NCBI RefSeq assembly: GCF_023282985.1 | Contig: NZ_JAGQDC010000025.1 | Span: 1 to 33,963 of the forward strand | DNA: 33,963 nucleotides | Source: Serratia silvae | GTDB lineage: Bacteria > Pseudomonadota > Gammaproteobacteria > Enterobacterales > Enterobacteriaceae | Direction: 5' to 3' | Part shown: positions 1 to 13,800 of the stretch, piece by piece | How the letters are laid out: each line of letters begins with the position of its first letter | Numbering within the stretch: the first letter of the stretch is position 1 | Program-made: the position numbers and the translations under genes | Notes under the pieces: model-generated | Seen by the model: only the letters and a program-made list of their open reading frames with translations | Databases searched by the model: none | What the model was told of the DNA's origin: nothing

Positions 1-48
1 TGGCTGGGCGACATTCTTTGCTATAAAGAGTTCGTTGTTCCCGGTCAG

Positions 49-110
49 TGGAGGCGCATTATAGGGAGTTCTCAGAAGGGCGCAACCCCTAAATTCAAAA
101 AACTTTTCAA
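49..110 (-). promoter_or_regulatory. rRNA operon P1-type promoter at the left window edge
   Basis: Read on the minus strand there is a -10 TATAAT (63-58) and a -35 TTGCGC (85-80) exactly 16 bp apart. The bases around the -10 (CTCCC before it, GCGCC after it) and the ACTGACC at the expected start near position 49 match the E. coli rrn P1 promoters as I remember them. Just upstream (86-110) is an A/T-rich tract that could be an UP element. The G/C-rich discriminator is typical of promoters controlled by ppGpp. In E. coli hemG is followed by rrnA in the same orientation, which agrees with this position. Bases 1-48 would be the rRNA leader; the 16S gene itself lies outside the window. Confidence 0.85.
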
Positions 111-154
111 GCGCGGCTTTTTTCGGCAAAACGCTGCACAAGGCAGCATTTCTA

Positions 155-688
155 TCACTTTTCGTACTGGATACGGCTGAATTCCTGGGAAAAACGGTCC
201 ACCTGCTGCCAATCTGTATATTCCACTTCTTTACTGGTATCCGTCTCTCCCCCGGTCATTTTCATAATAAAGCGGATCATGACGCGATCGAACCAGCGAT
301 AACGCGGATAACGCAGCGCACCGGCGAACACGGCGCACTGCTTCGGCTGCCAAGGTGATGACAATAAGAACTTACGGGTGTAGGCATTGGTTTGCGGCGA
401 ACGCTTTTCCGGTTTGCGTGCCGTCAGGTTAACCGCGAAGAACGCACTAGGCATCTGATTCAGTTGATCAGCGTGGCGCTTCACAAATCGGTGTAATGCC
501 GTATTGAAATGCCCGTAGCGTATCGAAGCCCCTATAAGTACCTGTTGGTACTGTCCAAGCTCGATATGCTCAGCCTGCTGCAGATCGATAACGTCGCAGT
601 TCAGGGTATCCTGCAACTGGTTAGCTATATAAGCAGCAATAGAGTGTGTTTGTCCGTCACGGCTCGAATAGAGAATCAGTGCCTTCAT
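155..688 (-). CDS. hemG: Menaquinone-dependent protoporphyrinogen IX dehydrogenase HemG
   Basis: 177 residues with a long-chain flavodoxin fold that binds FMN. The N-terminal YSSRDGQT (residues 7-14) is the phosphate-binding loop, and GASIRYGHF follows in the second half of the flavin site. HemG oxidises protoporphyrinogen IX to protoporphyrin IX, the penultimate step of haem synthesis, and passes electrons to quinones at the cytoplasmic face of the inner membrane. The basic, aromatic stretch near residues 127-143 ([19 protein letters not shown]) fits membrane attachment. The start has a good GAGGAG ribosome site. It is the last gene of pepQ-yigZ-trkH-hemG, 23 bp after trkH, and an rRNA promoter follows. 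Length and order match E. coli, so the call is firm. Confidence 0.95.
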   Translation of the reverse strand: MKALILYSSRDGQTHSIAAYIANQLQDTLNCDVIDLQQAEHIELGQYQQVLIGASIRYGHFNTALHRFVKRHADQLNQMPSAFFAVNLTARKPEKRSPQTNAYTRKFLLSSPWQPKQCAVFAGALRYPRYRWFDRVMIRFIMKMTGGETDTSKEVEYTDWQQVDRFSQEFSRIQYEK

Positions 689-711
689 GGCGTTACTCCT
701 CGTAGATACAT

Positions 712-2163
712 TTACTCACGCCAGAAAGTCGGTGTGAAGAGAACCAGCAGCGTAAACACTTCCAAACGACCAAACAGCATGGTCAAGACCAGTACCCACT
801 TTGCCGGTGGCGGCATGGTGGTAAAGTTATCGGCGACGACGCCGAGGCCCGGCCCCAGGTTATTAAGCGTAGCCGTTACCGCTGCAAAGGCCGAAAACTC
901 GTCCACGCCGGTGGCGATAATGGCCAGCATGCTGACGATAAATACCAATGCATAGGCGGAGAAGAATCCCCACACCGCTTCAAGAATACGCTCCGGTAAC
1001 GCACGGTTGCCCAACTTGATGGTGTAAACCGCATTCGGGTGCACTAACCGCTTCAACTCACGTGACCCTTGCAAATACAGCAGCAGGATGCGGATCACTT
1101 TCAAACCACCGCCGGTCGAACCTGCGCAGCCACCGATAAAGGCAGAGCAGAGCAGGAGCATTGGCAGGAATAGTGGCCATTTGGCGATGCTGTCGGTGGT
1201 AAACCCTGCGGTGGTTGCCATTGACACCACTTGGAAGAAAGCCTGATTAAGCGTTTCCATGCCGCTTCTATATATACCGTGCCACCACAGCACCACGGTA
1301 CACACCGCCACCAGCGTGAACTGCACGGCGATAAACATGCGAAATTCCGGATCGCGCCAGTACACTTTCAAGCTGCGCCCGCTGAGCAAGGCAAAGTGCA
1401 AGCCGTAGTTACAACCGGAGATCAATAGGAACACAGCGATGATGGTGTTGATGGCCGGGCTGGCGAAGTAACCCACGCTGGCATCATGTGTGGAGAAGCC
1501 CCCGATGGCGATAGTTGCAAAGCTATGGCCGATAGCATCGAACACTGACATGCCGGCACCCCATAGCGCCAGCGCGCAGGCTATGGTCAGCAATACGTAA
1601 ATCAGCCACAAGGTCTTAGCCGTTTCGGCAATACGCGGGCGCATTTTGTTATCTTTCAATGGGCCGGGCATTTCCGCACGGTAAAGCTGCATGCCCCCGA
1701 CGCCGAGGATAGGCAGTATGGCGACGGCCAGGACGATGATCCCCATCCCCCCCATCCATTGCAGCATCTGGCGGTAGAATAAGATGGCTTTAGGCAATGA
1801 GTCTAACCCAACCAGGGTGGTGGCACCGGTGGTGGTTAAACCCGAGAAAGATTCAAAAAAGGCGTCTGTCAGGGAGAGATTGGGCCGTTCGGAAAACAGG
1901 AAAGGCAATGCCCCCACGCTGCCCAGCACGGTCCAGAACAGCACCACAATGAGGAAGCCTTCACGCGGCTTTAACTCATGCTTCTGCTTACGGTTTGGCC
2001 ACCACAGCATCAAGCCAATGGTCACGGCTACAAAGAAGGTCTGGCTGAATGCCCGCCCCGCTCCGTCGCGGTATATCAATGCCACCAGGCCAGGAATAAA
2101 CATTGTCCCGGAAAACAGGATAACCAGCAGGCCCACAATACGGGTTATGGCGCGAAAATGCAT
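712..2163 (-). CDS. trkH: Trk potassium uptake protein TrkH
   Basis: 483 residues, the same length as E. coli TrkH. It is the potassium-translocating inner-membrane subunit of the Trk system and works with the NAD-binding regulator TrkA, which is not in this window. The four pore loops of the superfamily are visible, each with its filter glycine: SGLTTTGAT near residue 107, AIGGFSTHD near 220, TTAGFTTDS near 317 and TLNNLGPG near 435. Hydrophobic membrane helices run through the whole protein. An AAGGA ribosome site lies rather far (about 11 nt) before the ATG. It sits 35 bp after yigZ and is probably read from the pepQ promoter. The E. coli order is the same. Confidence 0.96.
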   Translation of the reverse strand: MHFRAITRIVGLLVILFSGTMFIPGLVALIYRDGAGRAFSQTFFVAVTIGLMLWWPNRKQKHELKPREGFLIVVLFWTVLGSVGALPFLFSERPNLSLTDAFFESFSGLTTTGATTLVGLDSLPKAILFYRQMLQWMGGMGIIVLAVAILPILGVGGMQLYRAEMPGPLKDNKMRPRIAETAKTLWLIYVLLTIACALALWGAGMSVFDAIGHSFATIAIGGFSTHDASVGYFASPAINTIIAVFLLISGCNYGLHFALLSGRSLKVYWRDPEFRMFIAVQFTLVAVCTVVLWWHGIYRSGMETLNQAFFQVVSMATTAGFTTDSIAKWPLFLPMLLLCSAFIGGCAGSTGGGLKVIRILLLYLQGSRELKRLVHPNAVYTIKLGNRALPERILEAVWGFFSAYALVFIVSMLAIIATGVDEFSAFAAVTATLNNLGPGLGVVADNFTTMPPPAKWVLVLTMLFGRLEVFTLLVLFTPTFWRE

Positions 2164-2198
2164 TTCAGCACGATCCTTAACAATTCAGTTGGTGGGAA

Positions 2199-2813
2199 TT
2201 ATTGCGATATAGGGACTAATTGCAAACTTCCGCGGCTGAGATCGCGTAATTTATTCCCGAATGCCTCAGTACCCGTGGCCGGTAGCGCCAGATGTAACAC
2301 CACGGCAGCACCGTAATCCCCATGCACAATCCGCCCTTCACTAAGCTGTAACAAATTCTCTACCATTGCCAGCTGAGCATAGTCGCACTGCAAAGTATAT
2401 TCGAGCTGCGGCACTTTATAGCTGACAACCAACTGCTTAAGCGCCTGTTGTACGCCACTGCCGTATGCCCGCACCAGGCCACCGGTACCTAGTTTGATCC
2501 CACCATAGTAGCGAACTACCACCGCGGTTATTTCACCGATCCCACTGCCCATTAGCTGGCTCAGGATGGGCTTGCCCGCGGTGCCAGAGGGTTCACCGTC
2601 ATCGGAGAACCCCAACTGCTGCGAATCATTCGGTGCCCCGGCAACAAAAGCCCAGCAATGGTGCCGGGCCGTTGGATGCTCGTCACGCACCTGCTGGACA
2701 AAGGCTTTGGCCGCCTCGACCCCACAGGTGGGTGCCAGCAGGGTGATGAAACGGCTTTTCTTTATCTCTTCACTGACGCTGATGACAGCGCCAGGAATGG
2801 GGTAAGGCTGCAT
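2199..2813 (-). CDS. yigZ: IMPACT-family protein YigZ
   Basis: 204 residues, as in E. coli YigZ. It has the two-domain IMPACT layout: an N-terminal UPF0029 domain with GFSDDGEPSGTAGKP (about residues 69-83) and VVRYYGGIKLGTGGLVRAYG (about 100-119), then a smaller ferredoxin-like C-terminal domain. In eukaryotes the related IMPACT protein affects GCN2 and translation control; the bacterial function is not settled, so I assign only the family. Its ATG shares one base with the TGA of pepQ (TGATG at 2815-2811), which points to translational coupling. trkH follows after 35 bp. Confidence 0.92.
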   Translation of the reverse strand: MQPYPIPGAVISVSEEIKKSRFITLLAPTCGVEAAKAFVQQVRDEHPTARHHCWAFVAGAPNDSQQLGFSDDGEPSGTAGKPILSQLMGSGIGEITAVVVRYYGGIKLGTGGLVRAYGSGVQQALKQLVVSYKVPQLEYTLQCDYAQLAMVENLLQLSEGRIVHGDYGAAVVLHLALPATGTEAFGNKLRDLSRGSLQLVPISQ

Positions 2814-4144
2814 CAGGCCAGGTTCAGATCGCGCGTCATATTCTCAATACGCTTTTCGTGGATCACGATATTGTCCTCAATGCGGATACCGCCGTAAGGT
2901 TTCAGCACGTCGATACGATCCCAGGCAAAGTGTTTACTGAACTCCCCACTACGCCAAGGCGCCAACAGGGACTCAATGAAATACAGGCCCGGTTCAATAG
3001 TCAGCACCATGCCTGGTTGCATGACACGGGTACAGCGCAGGAAAGGATATTTTGCCGGTGCTGCCAGATGGGTACCATTTTCATCCTGCATAAAACCAGC
3101 GGCATCATGCACCTGTAGGCCAAGCGGATGGCCTAAGCCGTGCGGCAGGAACGGGCAGGTAATGCCTTGTTCGACCATCGCTTCTTCGCTGATGCCCGTT
3201 ACCAGCTTATGATTTTTCAACAGCTTGGCGATGCGTTGATGCATCTGTACATGGTAATCCGTGTAACGCACCCCGGCTTTGATGGTATCTATCAGCGCGA
3301 GCTGTTCACTGTTGAGATCTTTCACCAGATGGGCGAACGCATTGTCGCTCTGAGCCGCATAGGTACGAGTCAGGTCGGCGGCGTAGCCGTTGTATTCCGC
3401 CCCTGCATCGATCAGGAAGCTGCGGTATTCGGCCGGCGGTTGATGATCCAGCTTGGTGTAATGCAGCACCGCCGCATGCTCATTCAGGGCCACGATATTA
3501 TCGTAAGGCACGTCCGTATCACGATGGCCAGTGGCGGTCAGGTAGGCCAGGTTGATATCGAACTCGCTCATACCGGACTGGAAGGCTTCTTGAGCGGCAC
3601 GGTGCCCCATCACGGCCGTTTTCTGCGCTTCGCGCATGCAGGCCAGCTCATAGCCGGTTTTAATCGAACGACGGAAATCGAGGAAATTCAGCACCGCTTG
3701 CGGGTTGATATTTTCAGCCGCAATGCCAAGAGAGAGGGCTCGCTGTTGTGCATAGCCGATATAACCCACACGCTCGCGCTGTTGCGGCAATTGGCTGGCG
3801 ATATCATCGGCATTGGTCAGCGGCTGCAGTTCAATGGACTTAGTCCAGAAACTGTTGGGTAGCGGCTCAACGCTATGCCAGTAATCCACCGGGGAATAGA
3901 ACCACAGCTTTGGTTTGTTAACGCCGTCCACCCACAGCCAGCAGTTCGGCACCGACGTTACCGGCACCCACGCCTTGAAGTTGGCGTTCACTTTAAACGG
4001 GTAGCTGTGGTCGTCCAGAAAGACCCGTTGCAGCTCGCCTGAATGGATCAGCAATGCATCTAGATTGTTGCGCTCTAATACTTCACGAGCTCGTTGTTGC
4101 AGTGTTGCCAGGTGGTCGTTATACAAAGAAGCCAGCGTTTCCAT
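2813..4144 (-). CDS. pepQ: Xaa-Pro dipeptidase PepQ
   Basis: 443 residues; a cytoplasmic dimetal peptidase of the M24B (creatinase/prolidase) family that cleaves dipeptides with C-terminal proline. The metal-binding motifs are in order: [17 protein letters not shown] (two Asp), [13 protein letters not shown] (His), TIEPGLYF (Glu) and GGIRIEDNI (Glu). The reading frame can begin one codon earlier at a GTG (4147), but the ATG at 4144 is better spaced from the AAGGG ribosome site and gives the same N-terminus as E. coli (MET.LASLY). It is the first gene of pepQ-yigZ-trkH-hemG and is divergent from fadBA, as in E. coli. Confidence 0.95.
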   Translation of the reverse strand: METLASLYNDHLATLQQRAREVLERNNLDALLIHSGELQRVFLDDHSYPFKVNANFKAWVPVTSVPNCWLWVDGVNKPKLWFYSPVDYWHSVEPLPNSFWTKSIELQPLTNADDIASQLPQQRERVGYIGYAQQRALSLGIAAENINPQAVLNFLDFRRSIKTGYELACMREAQKTAVMGHRAAQEAFQSGMSEFDINLAYLTATGHRDTDVPYDNIVALNEHAAVLHYTKLDHQPPAEYRSFLIDAGAEYNGYAADLTRTYAAQSDNAFAHLVKDLNSEQLALIDTIKAGVRYTDYHVQMHQRIAKLLKNHKLVTGISEEAMVEQGITCPFLPHGLGHPLGLQVHDAAGFMQDENGTHLAAPAKYPFLRCTRVMQPGMVLTIEPGLYFIESLLAPWRSGEFSKHFAWDRIDVLKPYGGIRIEDNIVIHEKRIENMTRDLNLA

Positions 4145-4464
4145 CACAGTACCCTTATACCCTCAGAACGGAATGAGCCATCTTAACACACTGATCCCAC
4201 GCTCCAACCCCATCTCCTCTTGCATGAGGCGTGCTTCGCAAACTGCTGCAAACAGATTACATCCCCGGACGAAACGGCCGCTACGCGCCAAAGTTTCTCA
4301 CTAGAGTCTGAAAAATAACTTGATTGGGTATCAAGCAATTAGCTATTCCTCCTGTGATCCGGTTTGCAAATATGCAATCTATTATTTGCAATTTATTAAC
4401 ATAAAAACCACACTCCTCATCATCTGGTCATACCAGATCATCTGCGCTGATTCAGGAGATCGAC
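4145..4464. other. Divergent control region between pepQ and fadBA
   Basis: About 320 bp without a gene. The half next to fadB (4310-4464) is A/T-rich and holds the FadR operator. A TGTGA half-site at 4353-4357 lacks a convincing second half. I could not fix the -10 and -35 of either divergent promoter with confidence. The half next to pepQ shows no small gene and no RNA structure that I can support. Confidence 0.6.
4422..4438. promoter_or_regulatory. FadR operator of fadBA
   Basis: ATCTGGTCATACCAGAT is a 17-bp palindrome with 8-base arms around one central base. It agrees with the FadR consensus (core TGGTnnnACCA) and closely with the E. coli fadBA operator. It lies 26 bp upstream of the fadB ATG, where the transcription start would be expected, so FadR would block initiation until long-chain acyl-CoA releases it. 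Confidence 0.92.
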
Positions 4465-7831
<3,367 letters not shown>

Positions 7832-7843
7832 CTGTGTCTGATT

Positions 7844-7912
7844 GGATGCCCCAAAAGGGCATCCCAAAGGTTTTGTTGCTGTACTTCCCGCCTGTCAGGG
7901 GCGGGTTTTTTT
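7844..7912 (+). terminator. fadBA terminator, two successive hairpins
   Basis: First hairpin: GGATGCCC (7844-7851) pairs with GGGCATCC (7857-7864) around a 5-base loop, without a good T-run. Second hairpin: CCCGCC (7887-7892) pairs with GGCGGG (7900-7905), followed by seven T (7906-7912). The second is a standard intrinsic terminator. Confidence 0.85.
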
Positions 7913-7933
7913 ATGCCTGATATTCGACACCAA

Positions 7934-7963
7934 TAAAAACGGGGCAGCACCTGGCCACCCCGT
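7934..7963 (-). terminator. Terminator of ubiD-fre (minus strand)
   Basis: On the minus strand ACGGGG (7963-7958) pairs with CCCCGT (7944-7939) across a 13-base loop, and transcription then runs into TTTTATTG. It faces the fadBA terminator, so the two convergent units are insulated from each other. Confidence 0.7.
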
Positions 7964-7983
7964 CTTTAATGCTGCGCGTACAA

Positions 7984-8685
7984 TCAGATGAACGCGAAAG
8001 CATCGCCAAACATGTGCGCTTCCAGTGCGCCACGCTCGGCACAGAAACGCTCACGGGCAATTTTCGCCATCTCGAAACGCCCTGCGATATAAATATCATG
8101 CTCCGCCAGCGAGCCAAAATCTTGTAACACGGCGCTCAGCACCGTGCCGCTGCGGCCACGCCAGTCCTCTTCCGGCTGTTCAACTACCGGGATGACCTTC
8201 AGATTGGGGTATTGCAGTGAAATCGCCTCCAGTTCGCTGAGATCATAAAGATGCTTCAGCTCACGGCCACCCCAGTAGATCGAGATATCGCGATTCGGTT
8301 GCTGTTCCAGCGCCGTCAGTAAAATCGAGCGTGCGTAAGAGAACCCGGTACCCCCTGCAATCAAGACCAGTGGGCGCTCGCCCTCTTCACGCAGCCAGGC
8401 TTCACCATGAGGAATATCCACGGTGATGGCCTGCTCTTTCAGCACGCGATCCATCACCGCCATGGCATACAGGTTCAGTTCAGAAGCGCCAATATGCAGC
8501 TCGATATAATCTTGCTGCGCTGGCGTCGAGGCCACAGAGAACGGGCGTTTATCACGCTCATCCATCACTACCATCAGGTATTGCCCTGCTTTGAACGAAA
8601 ACGGTGCCTCTGGCACCAAACGTACCCGATAAACGGTATCGGTAATGGCCTCTACGGAGGTCACTTTACAGCTCAATATTGTCAT
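7984..8685 (-). CDS. fre: NAD(P)H-flavin reductase Fre
   Basis: 233 residues, as in E. coli. It reduces free riboflavin, FMN and FAD with NADPH or NADH; the reduced flavin can reduce ferric iron and cobalamin. The flavin-binding motif RPFSVAS is at about residues 46-52 and the nucleotide-binding motif [10 protein letters not shown] at about 111-120; the protein ends in GDAFAFI. An ATG 24 bases further upstream is in frame, but 8685 has the better ribosome site (AGAGGGA) and matches the known N-terminus ([20 protein letters not shown]). It lies 51 bp after ubiD and is probably in the same transcript. Confidence 0.95.
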   Translation of the reverse strand: MTILSCKVTSVEAITDTVYRVRLVPEAPFSFKAGQYLMVVMDERDKRPFSVASTPAQQDYIELHIGASELNLYAMAVMDRVLKEQAITVDIPHGEAWLREEGERPLVLIAGGTGFSYARSILLTALEQQPNRDISIYWGGRELKHLYDLSELEAISLQYPNLKVIPVVEQPEEDWRGRSGTVLSAVLQDFGSLAEHDIYIAGRFEMAKIARERFCAERGALEAHMFGDAFAFI

Positions 8686-8736
8686 GCGTTCCCTCTGTCG
8701 GGTCATCAATGCAAGACCGAGAAAAAAGACTGGCGC

Positions 8737-10224
8737 TTAAAGCGTCGGTTCTCTGTCACTGAATATGGCGAGCTCATCCCAGATTTCATCGATGCGTGCG
8801 CGCACCTTCTCATCCATTTGAATCGGACGGCCCCACTCTCGCTGGGTTTCTCCCGGCCATTTATTGGTGGCATCCAGGCCCATCTTCGATCCCAGCCCGG
8901 AAACCGGCGAGGCGAAGTCCAGATAATCAATCGGCGTATTCTCCACTAAAACGGTATCCCTTGCCGGATCCATTCTGGTGGTGATCGCCCAAATCACGTC
9001 ATTCCAGTCACGCGCATTCACGTCGTCATCACAAACAATGACAAACTTGGTATACATAAATTGGCGTAGGAAAGACCAGACCCCCATCATTACGCGTTTG
9101 GCGTGTCCTGCGTACTGTTTTTTGATGGTCACCACAGCCAGGCGATAGGAACACCCTTCCGGCGGCAGGTAGAAATCGACGATTTCCGGGAACTGTTTTT
9201 GCAGGATCGGCACAAACACTTCGTTCAACGCCACCCCCATCACCGCAGGTTCATCCGGCGGGCGGCCGGTATAGGTTGAGTGATAAATCGCGTTGCGCCG
9301 CTGGGTAATATGGGTCACGGTAAAGACGGGGAAGTGATCGATCTCGTTATAGTAACCGGTGTGATCGCCATACGGGCCTTCCGGCGCCAGCTCCCCTTGC
9401 TCGATATAGCCTTCCAGCACAATTTCCGCGCTGGCCGGAACTTCAAGATCGCAGGACAGGCATTTGACCACTTCGGTCTTGTTGCCGCGCAACAGCCCGG
9501 CAAAGGCATATTCAGACAGGTTATCCGGCACCGGCGTCACCGCGCCCAAAATGGTAGCAGGATCGGCCCCCAGCGCAACGGCGACCGGGAAACGTTCACC
9601 CGGGTGTTCCTGACACCACTCCTGATAATCCAGCGCGCCGCCACGGTGCGAGAGCCAGCGCATAATCAGCTTGTTCTTGCCCAACACCTGCTGGCGATAG
9701 ATCCCCAGATTCTGGCGCTCTTTATGCGGGCCACGGGTAACCGTCAGCCCCCAAGTCACCAGCGGGGCAGCATCTTCCGGCCAGCAGTGCATCACCGGGA
9801 TACGGCCGAGATCGACATCTTCCCCTTGCCACACCTGTTCCTGGCACGGAGCAGAGCCCAGCACCTTGGTCGGCATATTCAGCACTTGTTTGAATTTGGG
9901 AACCTTGTCGAACAGATCGCGAAAGCCCTTCGGCGGCTCCGGCTCTTTAAGGAACGCCAGCAGCTTGCCCACTTCGCGCAGCGCACTGACGTCTTCCTGC
10001 CCCATCCCCATCGCCACCCGTTTGGGCGTGCCGAACAGGTTACAGAGCACTGGCATATCGTAGCCTTTCGGATTTTCGAACAGCAACGCCGGGCCGCCTG
10101 CTCGCAGCGTACGATCGGCAATTTCTGTCATTTCCAGATAGGGATCAATCGGCTGGCTGATGCGTTTTAGTTCCCCTCTCTTTTCCAGCAACGAGAGGAA
10201 ATCGCGTAGGTCACGGTATTTCAT
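8737..10224 (-). CDS. ubiD: 4-hydroxy-3-polyprenylbenzoate decarboxylase UbiD
   Basis: 495 residues. It removes the carboxyl group from 3-octaprenyl-4-hydroxybenzoate in ubiquinone synthesis, using the prenylated FMN made by UbiX (not in the window). Family stretches can be read clearly: [18 protein letters not shown] (about residues 38-55), [21 protein letters not shown] and [13 protein letters not shown], the last in the E-R-E catalytic region. An in-frame ATG three codons upstream exists, but [10 protein letters not shown] matches E. coli. Neither start has a strong ribosome site, which is slightly odd. Ubiquinone genes ubiB, ubiJ and ubiE lie further along in this window. Confidence 0.95.
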   Translation of the reverse strand: MKYRDLRDFLSLLEKRGELKRISQPIDPYLEMTEIADRTLRAGGPALLFENPKGYDMPVLCNLFGTPKRVAMGMGQEDVSALREVGKLLAFLKEPEPPKGFRDLFDKVPKFKQVLNMPTKVLGSAPCQEQVWQGEDVDLGRIPVMHCWPEDAAPLVTWGLTVTRGPHKERQNLGIYRQQVLGKNKLIMRWLSHRGGALDYQEWCQEHPGERFPVAVALGADPATILGAVTPVPDNLSEYAFAGLLRGNKTEVVKCLSCDLEVPASAEIVLEGYIEQGELAPEGPYGDHTGYYNEIDHFPVFTVTHITQRRNAIYHSTYTGRPPDEPAVMGVALNEVFVPILQKQFPEIVDFYLPPEGCSYRLAVVTIKKQYAGHAKRVMMGVWSFLRQFMYTKFVIVCDDDVNARDWNDVIWAITTRMDPARDTVLVENTPIDYLDFASPVSGLGSKMGLDATNKWPGETQREWGRPIQMDEKVRARIDEIWDELAIFSDREPTL

Positions 10225-10438
10225 GCAAGCCATTACACCATTGATTTATAGAAGATTTAAACACCGAAACCTGAAAACCCCAATGTGGCTCGACGTTTAA
10301 TTAACTGGCTGATTTTAAGGCGTTTCACAGCAAAGGGATAGATTAACAAATTCTAGCCAATCTGCCCACATTAGCGCGACTAGTTTGGGTTGTCACCACG
10401 ATGGTAATCATCACGGTAGGGGTCACCCTTTCGGTTTA

Positions 10439-11164
10439 TCAATGACAGGTAAACGGCACCAGCGAGCGCAGCGCCGAGGTATCCTGATACTCCCGGGTCT
10501 CTGCACCGTGGCGGAACACCTTGAAACCCTGCTCCCTGGCGCTGAAGTAGCGCAAATCGTTACCGCAGACGTGCAACAGGCTGCCTTCACGCAGTGCAAC
10601 AACCGACTCGCTTGGGTTCACCGCACAGAATTCTGCCAGACGCTCATCACGGGTTTCACCCATGTGGCCGCTGATGTGAGCATCGATGTAATGTGGGTTG
10701 ATCTGTACCGGGAACAGCCCCAACGCAGGCAACACGACGCTGTTGCGTACCGGCATATCGTTGGTAGTACGGATGCTCGGCGTCGCCACGTTACAACCAG
10801 CGCTCCACCCCACATAAGGCACTTCGCGCTCACGCACCGCACGCTGGATTGGCACAATCAGGCCATTTTCATGCAGCATCTGATTCAGCATCCAGGTATT
10901 ACCGCCGCTGACCAAAATACACTCGGCCTGCGCGATCGCCTCTGCCGGAGACTCGGCATGGTGAATGCTGGTGACTTTGATACCCAATGTCTGCGACAAC
11001 TCCCCCGCACGCTGATCGTAATCACCACGGATCATTGCGTAAGGGACAAATACGGCTGATGTGATGTTACGGCGTTCAATCATCGCCAGCAGTTGCCTCT
11101 TGGCATAGCCGAGTAGTTCGGCCTCGCCGGAAAGCTTGCCGTTACTTAGCAAAAATAGCTCCAT
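10439..11164 (-). CDS. pepE: Peptidase E, alpha-aspartyl dipeptidase
   Basis: 241 residues; family S51. It is a cytoplasmic serine peptidase that hydrolyses dipeptides with N-terminal aspartate. The nucleophile Ser121 lies in VGWSAGCN and His158 in NPHYIDAH; these agree with Ser120 and His157 of the Salmonella enzyme. VSGGNTWML (about residues 85-93) is also typical. It is about 12 residues longer at the C-terminus than I expect for E. coli PepE. A GAGGGAGA ribosome site precedes the ATG. In E. coli pepE lies elsewhere (near lysC), so its place between ubiD and rfaH is a lineage difference. It is probably its own transcript. Confidence 0.93.
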   Translation of the reverse strand: MELFLLSNGKLSGEAELLGYAKRQLLAMIERRNITSAVFVPYAMIRGDYDQRAGELSQTLGIKVTSIHHAESPAEAIAQAECILVSGGNTWMLNQMLHENGLIVPIQRAVREREVPYVGWSAGCNVATPSIRTTNDMPVRNSVVLPALGLFPVQINPHYIDAHISGHMGETRDERLAEFCAVNPSESVVALREGSLLHVCGNDLRYFSAREQGFKVFRHGAETREYQDTSALRSLVPFTCH

Positions 11165-11396
11165 GTCTCTCCCTCAGTGCAAGAATGATTAAAGACGTCA
11201 CATTGAGCATCAGGCCTCTGTGACAGTCGCAAATTTTGAACCTATGGTTATACCTGAACTGGGTAATCAAGTGTGTGACTTTATGCGGGCTACGGGGGAT
11301 TGCAGTCACTAATGGCAATAGATGGATACTTGCGTCACTAGGTATCCGCAGTGGCTTTTGGTATGCTTAACGGCTGACAGAAAGGCATGTGAAACT

Positions 11397-11885
11397 ATGG
11401 AATCTTGGTATTTACTTTATTGTAAGCGCGGCCAGCTCTTACGGGCCCAGGAACACCTGGTAAGGCAAGCCGTCAACTGCCTGAGCCCAATTATTACGTT
11501 GGAGAAAATCGTGCGCGGTAAGCGTACTGCCGTTAGCGAACCGCTGTTTCCCAACTACCTGTTTGTTGAATTCGATCCTGAGCGTATTCACACTACCACG
11601 ATCAGCGCAACCCGTGGTGTTAGCCACTTTGTACGATTTGGAGCCTTACCGACCCAGATACCTTTACAGGTTATCGAAGAGCTTCAGGCACATAGCGAAG
11701 AATGCTATGTGGATCCAGAGACCCCGCAGCCGGGCGATACGGTGTTGATCACCGATGGCATGTTCGAGGGACTGCATGCGATCTATACCGAACCCGACGG
11801 TGAAGCGCGCTCCATGTTGCTGCTGAATCTGATCAACAAGCAGATTAACCAGAGCATCGATAACCGGCAATTCCAGAAGCTCTAA
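11397..11885 (+). CDS. rfaH: Transcription antiterminator RfaH
   Basis: 162 residues, the E. coli length. RfaH is a NusG paralogue recruited to RNA polymerase at ops sites; it promotes elongation through long operons for lipopolysaccharide, capsule and similar surface structures. The N-terminal NGN domain starts [13 protein letters not shown] and includes [13 protein letters not shown] short linker leads to the KOW-type C-terminal domain, with [13 protein letters not shown] beginning near residue 112. In E. coli this domain refolds from alpha-helical to beta-barrel. The frame stays open 25 codons upstream, but the ATG at 11397 gives the conserved N-terminus. No ops element is visible in this window. 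A very strong terminator follows at once. Confidence 0.95.
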   Translation: MESWYLLYCKRGQLLRAQEHLVRQAVNCLSPIITLEKIVRGKRTAVSEPLFPNYLFVEFDPERIHTTTISATRGVSHFVRFGALPTQIPLQVIEELQAHSEECYVDPETPQPGDTVLITDGMFEGLHAIYTEPDGEARSMLLLNLINKQINQSIDNRQFQKL

Positions 11886-11918
11886 CGAAAACAGGCACCC
11901 AAGGGTGCCTGTTTTCGT
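11885..11918. terminator. Bidirectional terminator between rfaH and hemB
   Basis: ACGAAAACAGGCACCC (11885-11900) pairs perfectly with 11903-11918, a 16-bp inverted repeat with only two bases between the arms. The outer A4/T4 runs give a U-tract on either strand, so it can end rfaH (plus) and tatD-hemB (minus). It overlaps the last base of the rfaH stop codon. Confidence 0.9.
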
Positions 11919-11928
11919 CTGCTACCGA

Positions 11929-12960
<1,032 letters not shown>

Positions 12961-12965
12961 CTAAC

Positions 12966-13748
12966 TCAAACCAGCCGGAATAACCGGCGGGCATTCTCAT
13001 CAGTTTTCTGACCCAACCACGCGGGATCTTCTTCTCGCCAGGCCGCAACCTGCCGAACGATATGGGGCAGAAAACAGGGTTCGTTGCGACGAGATGCAGG
13101 TTTTGGGTGTAAATCCCGGGGCAACAAATAGGGGGCATCGGTTTCCAGCAGCAGACGTTCGACCGGGATGTGGGGTAACAAGGCACGCAGTTCGAGACCC
13201 CGACGCTCATCACATACCCAACCGGTGATACCGATCGACAGCCCCAGCGCCAGACAGTCCTGTAACTCGTCTGCGCTGCCGGTGAAGCAATGCACGACTG
13301 CGGCGGGCAGTTTATCCAACCAAGGGGTCAGTAGTGCAACAAAACGTGCGTGTGCGTCGCGGCAGTGCAGGAATACCGGCATGTTAAGCTCAGCGGCCAA
13401 TGCCAACTGGGCGTTGAAAGCCACTTCCTGCTGTGCCGGGGTAGAAAAATTGCGGTTAAAATCCAGCCCACATTCGCCGATGGCTGCAACGAAGGGCTGC
13501 AATGCCAACCGGTGAATTTGCTGCGCTACCTCATCATTCCAACTGCTGGCATCATGCGGATGCACGCCCGCCGTAGACCAGCAATAACCGCTATACGCTT
13601 GAGCCAGGAGGCTGGCCGCCTCGCTTTGCTCTGCGTTAGTGCCAGTGATCAGCATCCCCGTCACGCCTGCGGTTTGGGCACGCTCGACCACCTGAGAGAC
13701 ATCTTTGGCAAATTGGGAACTGGTAAGGTTGACGCCAATATCAAACAT
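12966..13748 (-). CDS. tatD: 3'-5' DNA exonuclease TatD
   Basis: 260 residues, as in E. coli. It is a metal-dependent TIM-barrel hydrolase that degrades single-stranded DNA and RNA from the 3' end and takes part in repair of oxidative damage. It is not needed for Tat export in spite of the name. The family signatures are visible: [14 protein letters not shown] (catalytic Glu), [15 protein letters not shown], and [12 protein letters not shown] near the C-terminus. The N-terminus [13 protein letters not shown] lacks the His-x-His pair of many relatives, as in E. coli TatD. A terminator hairpin stands between it and tatC, so it is probably transcribed separately, together with hemB. Confidence 0.95.
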   Translation of the reverse strand: MFDIGVNLTSSQFAKDVSQVVERAQTAGVTGMLITGTNAEQSEAASLLAQAYSGYCWSTAGVHPHDASSWNDEVAQQIHRLALQPFVAAIGECGLDFNRNFSTPAQQEVAFNAQLALAAELNMPVFLHCRDAHARFVALLTPWLDKLPAAVVHCFTGSADELQDCLALGLSIGITGWVCDERRGLELRALLPHIPVERLLLETDAPYLLPRDLHPKPASRRNEPCFLPHIVRQVAAWREEDPAWLGQKTDENARRLFRLV

Positions 13749-13762
13749 GGTTTTTCCAAAGC

Positions 13763-13785
13763 AAAAGCCGCCCGATGGGCGGCTT
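13763..13785 (-). terminator. tatABC terminator upstream of tatD
   Basis: On the minus strand AAGCCGCCC and GGGCGGCTT form a 9-bp stem with a 3-base loop (13785-13765), followed by TTTTGC. It lies between the tatC stop and the tatD start (ATG at 13748), so much of the tat transcript should end here. Confidence 0.8.
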
Positions 13786-13800
13786 AGGGACAGACGAGTA

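Noticed and set aside
4353..4368. CRP-like TGTGA-N6-TTGCA before fadB
   Set aside because: Only one half agrees with the consensus; too weak to call.
9280..10170. Open frame of about 296 codons on the plus strand opposite ubiD
   Set aside because: Fully antisense to a well-conserved gene, with no family resemblance and His/Gln/Arg-rich composition typical of an antisense frame in G/C-rich DNA.
10387..10427. Repeated GGTGAC and ACCGTGATG-like motifs after pepE
   Set aside because: The pairing is imperfect and no T-run follows, so I do not call a terminator or operator.
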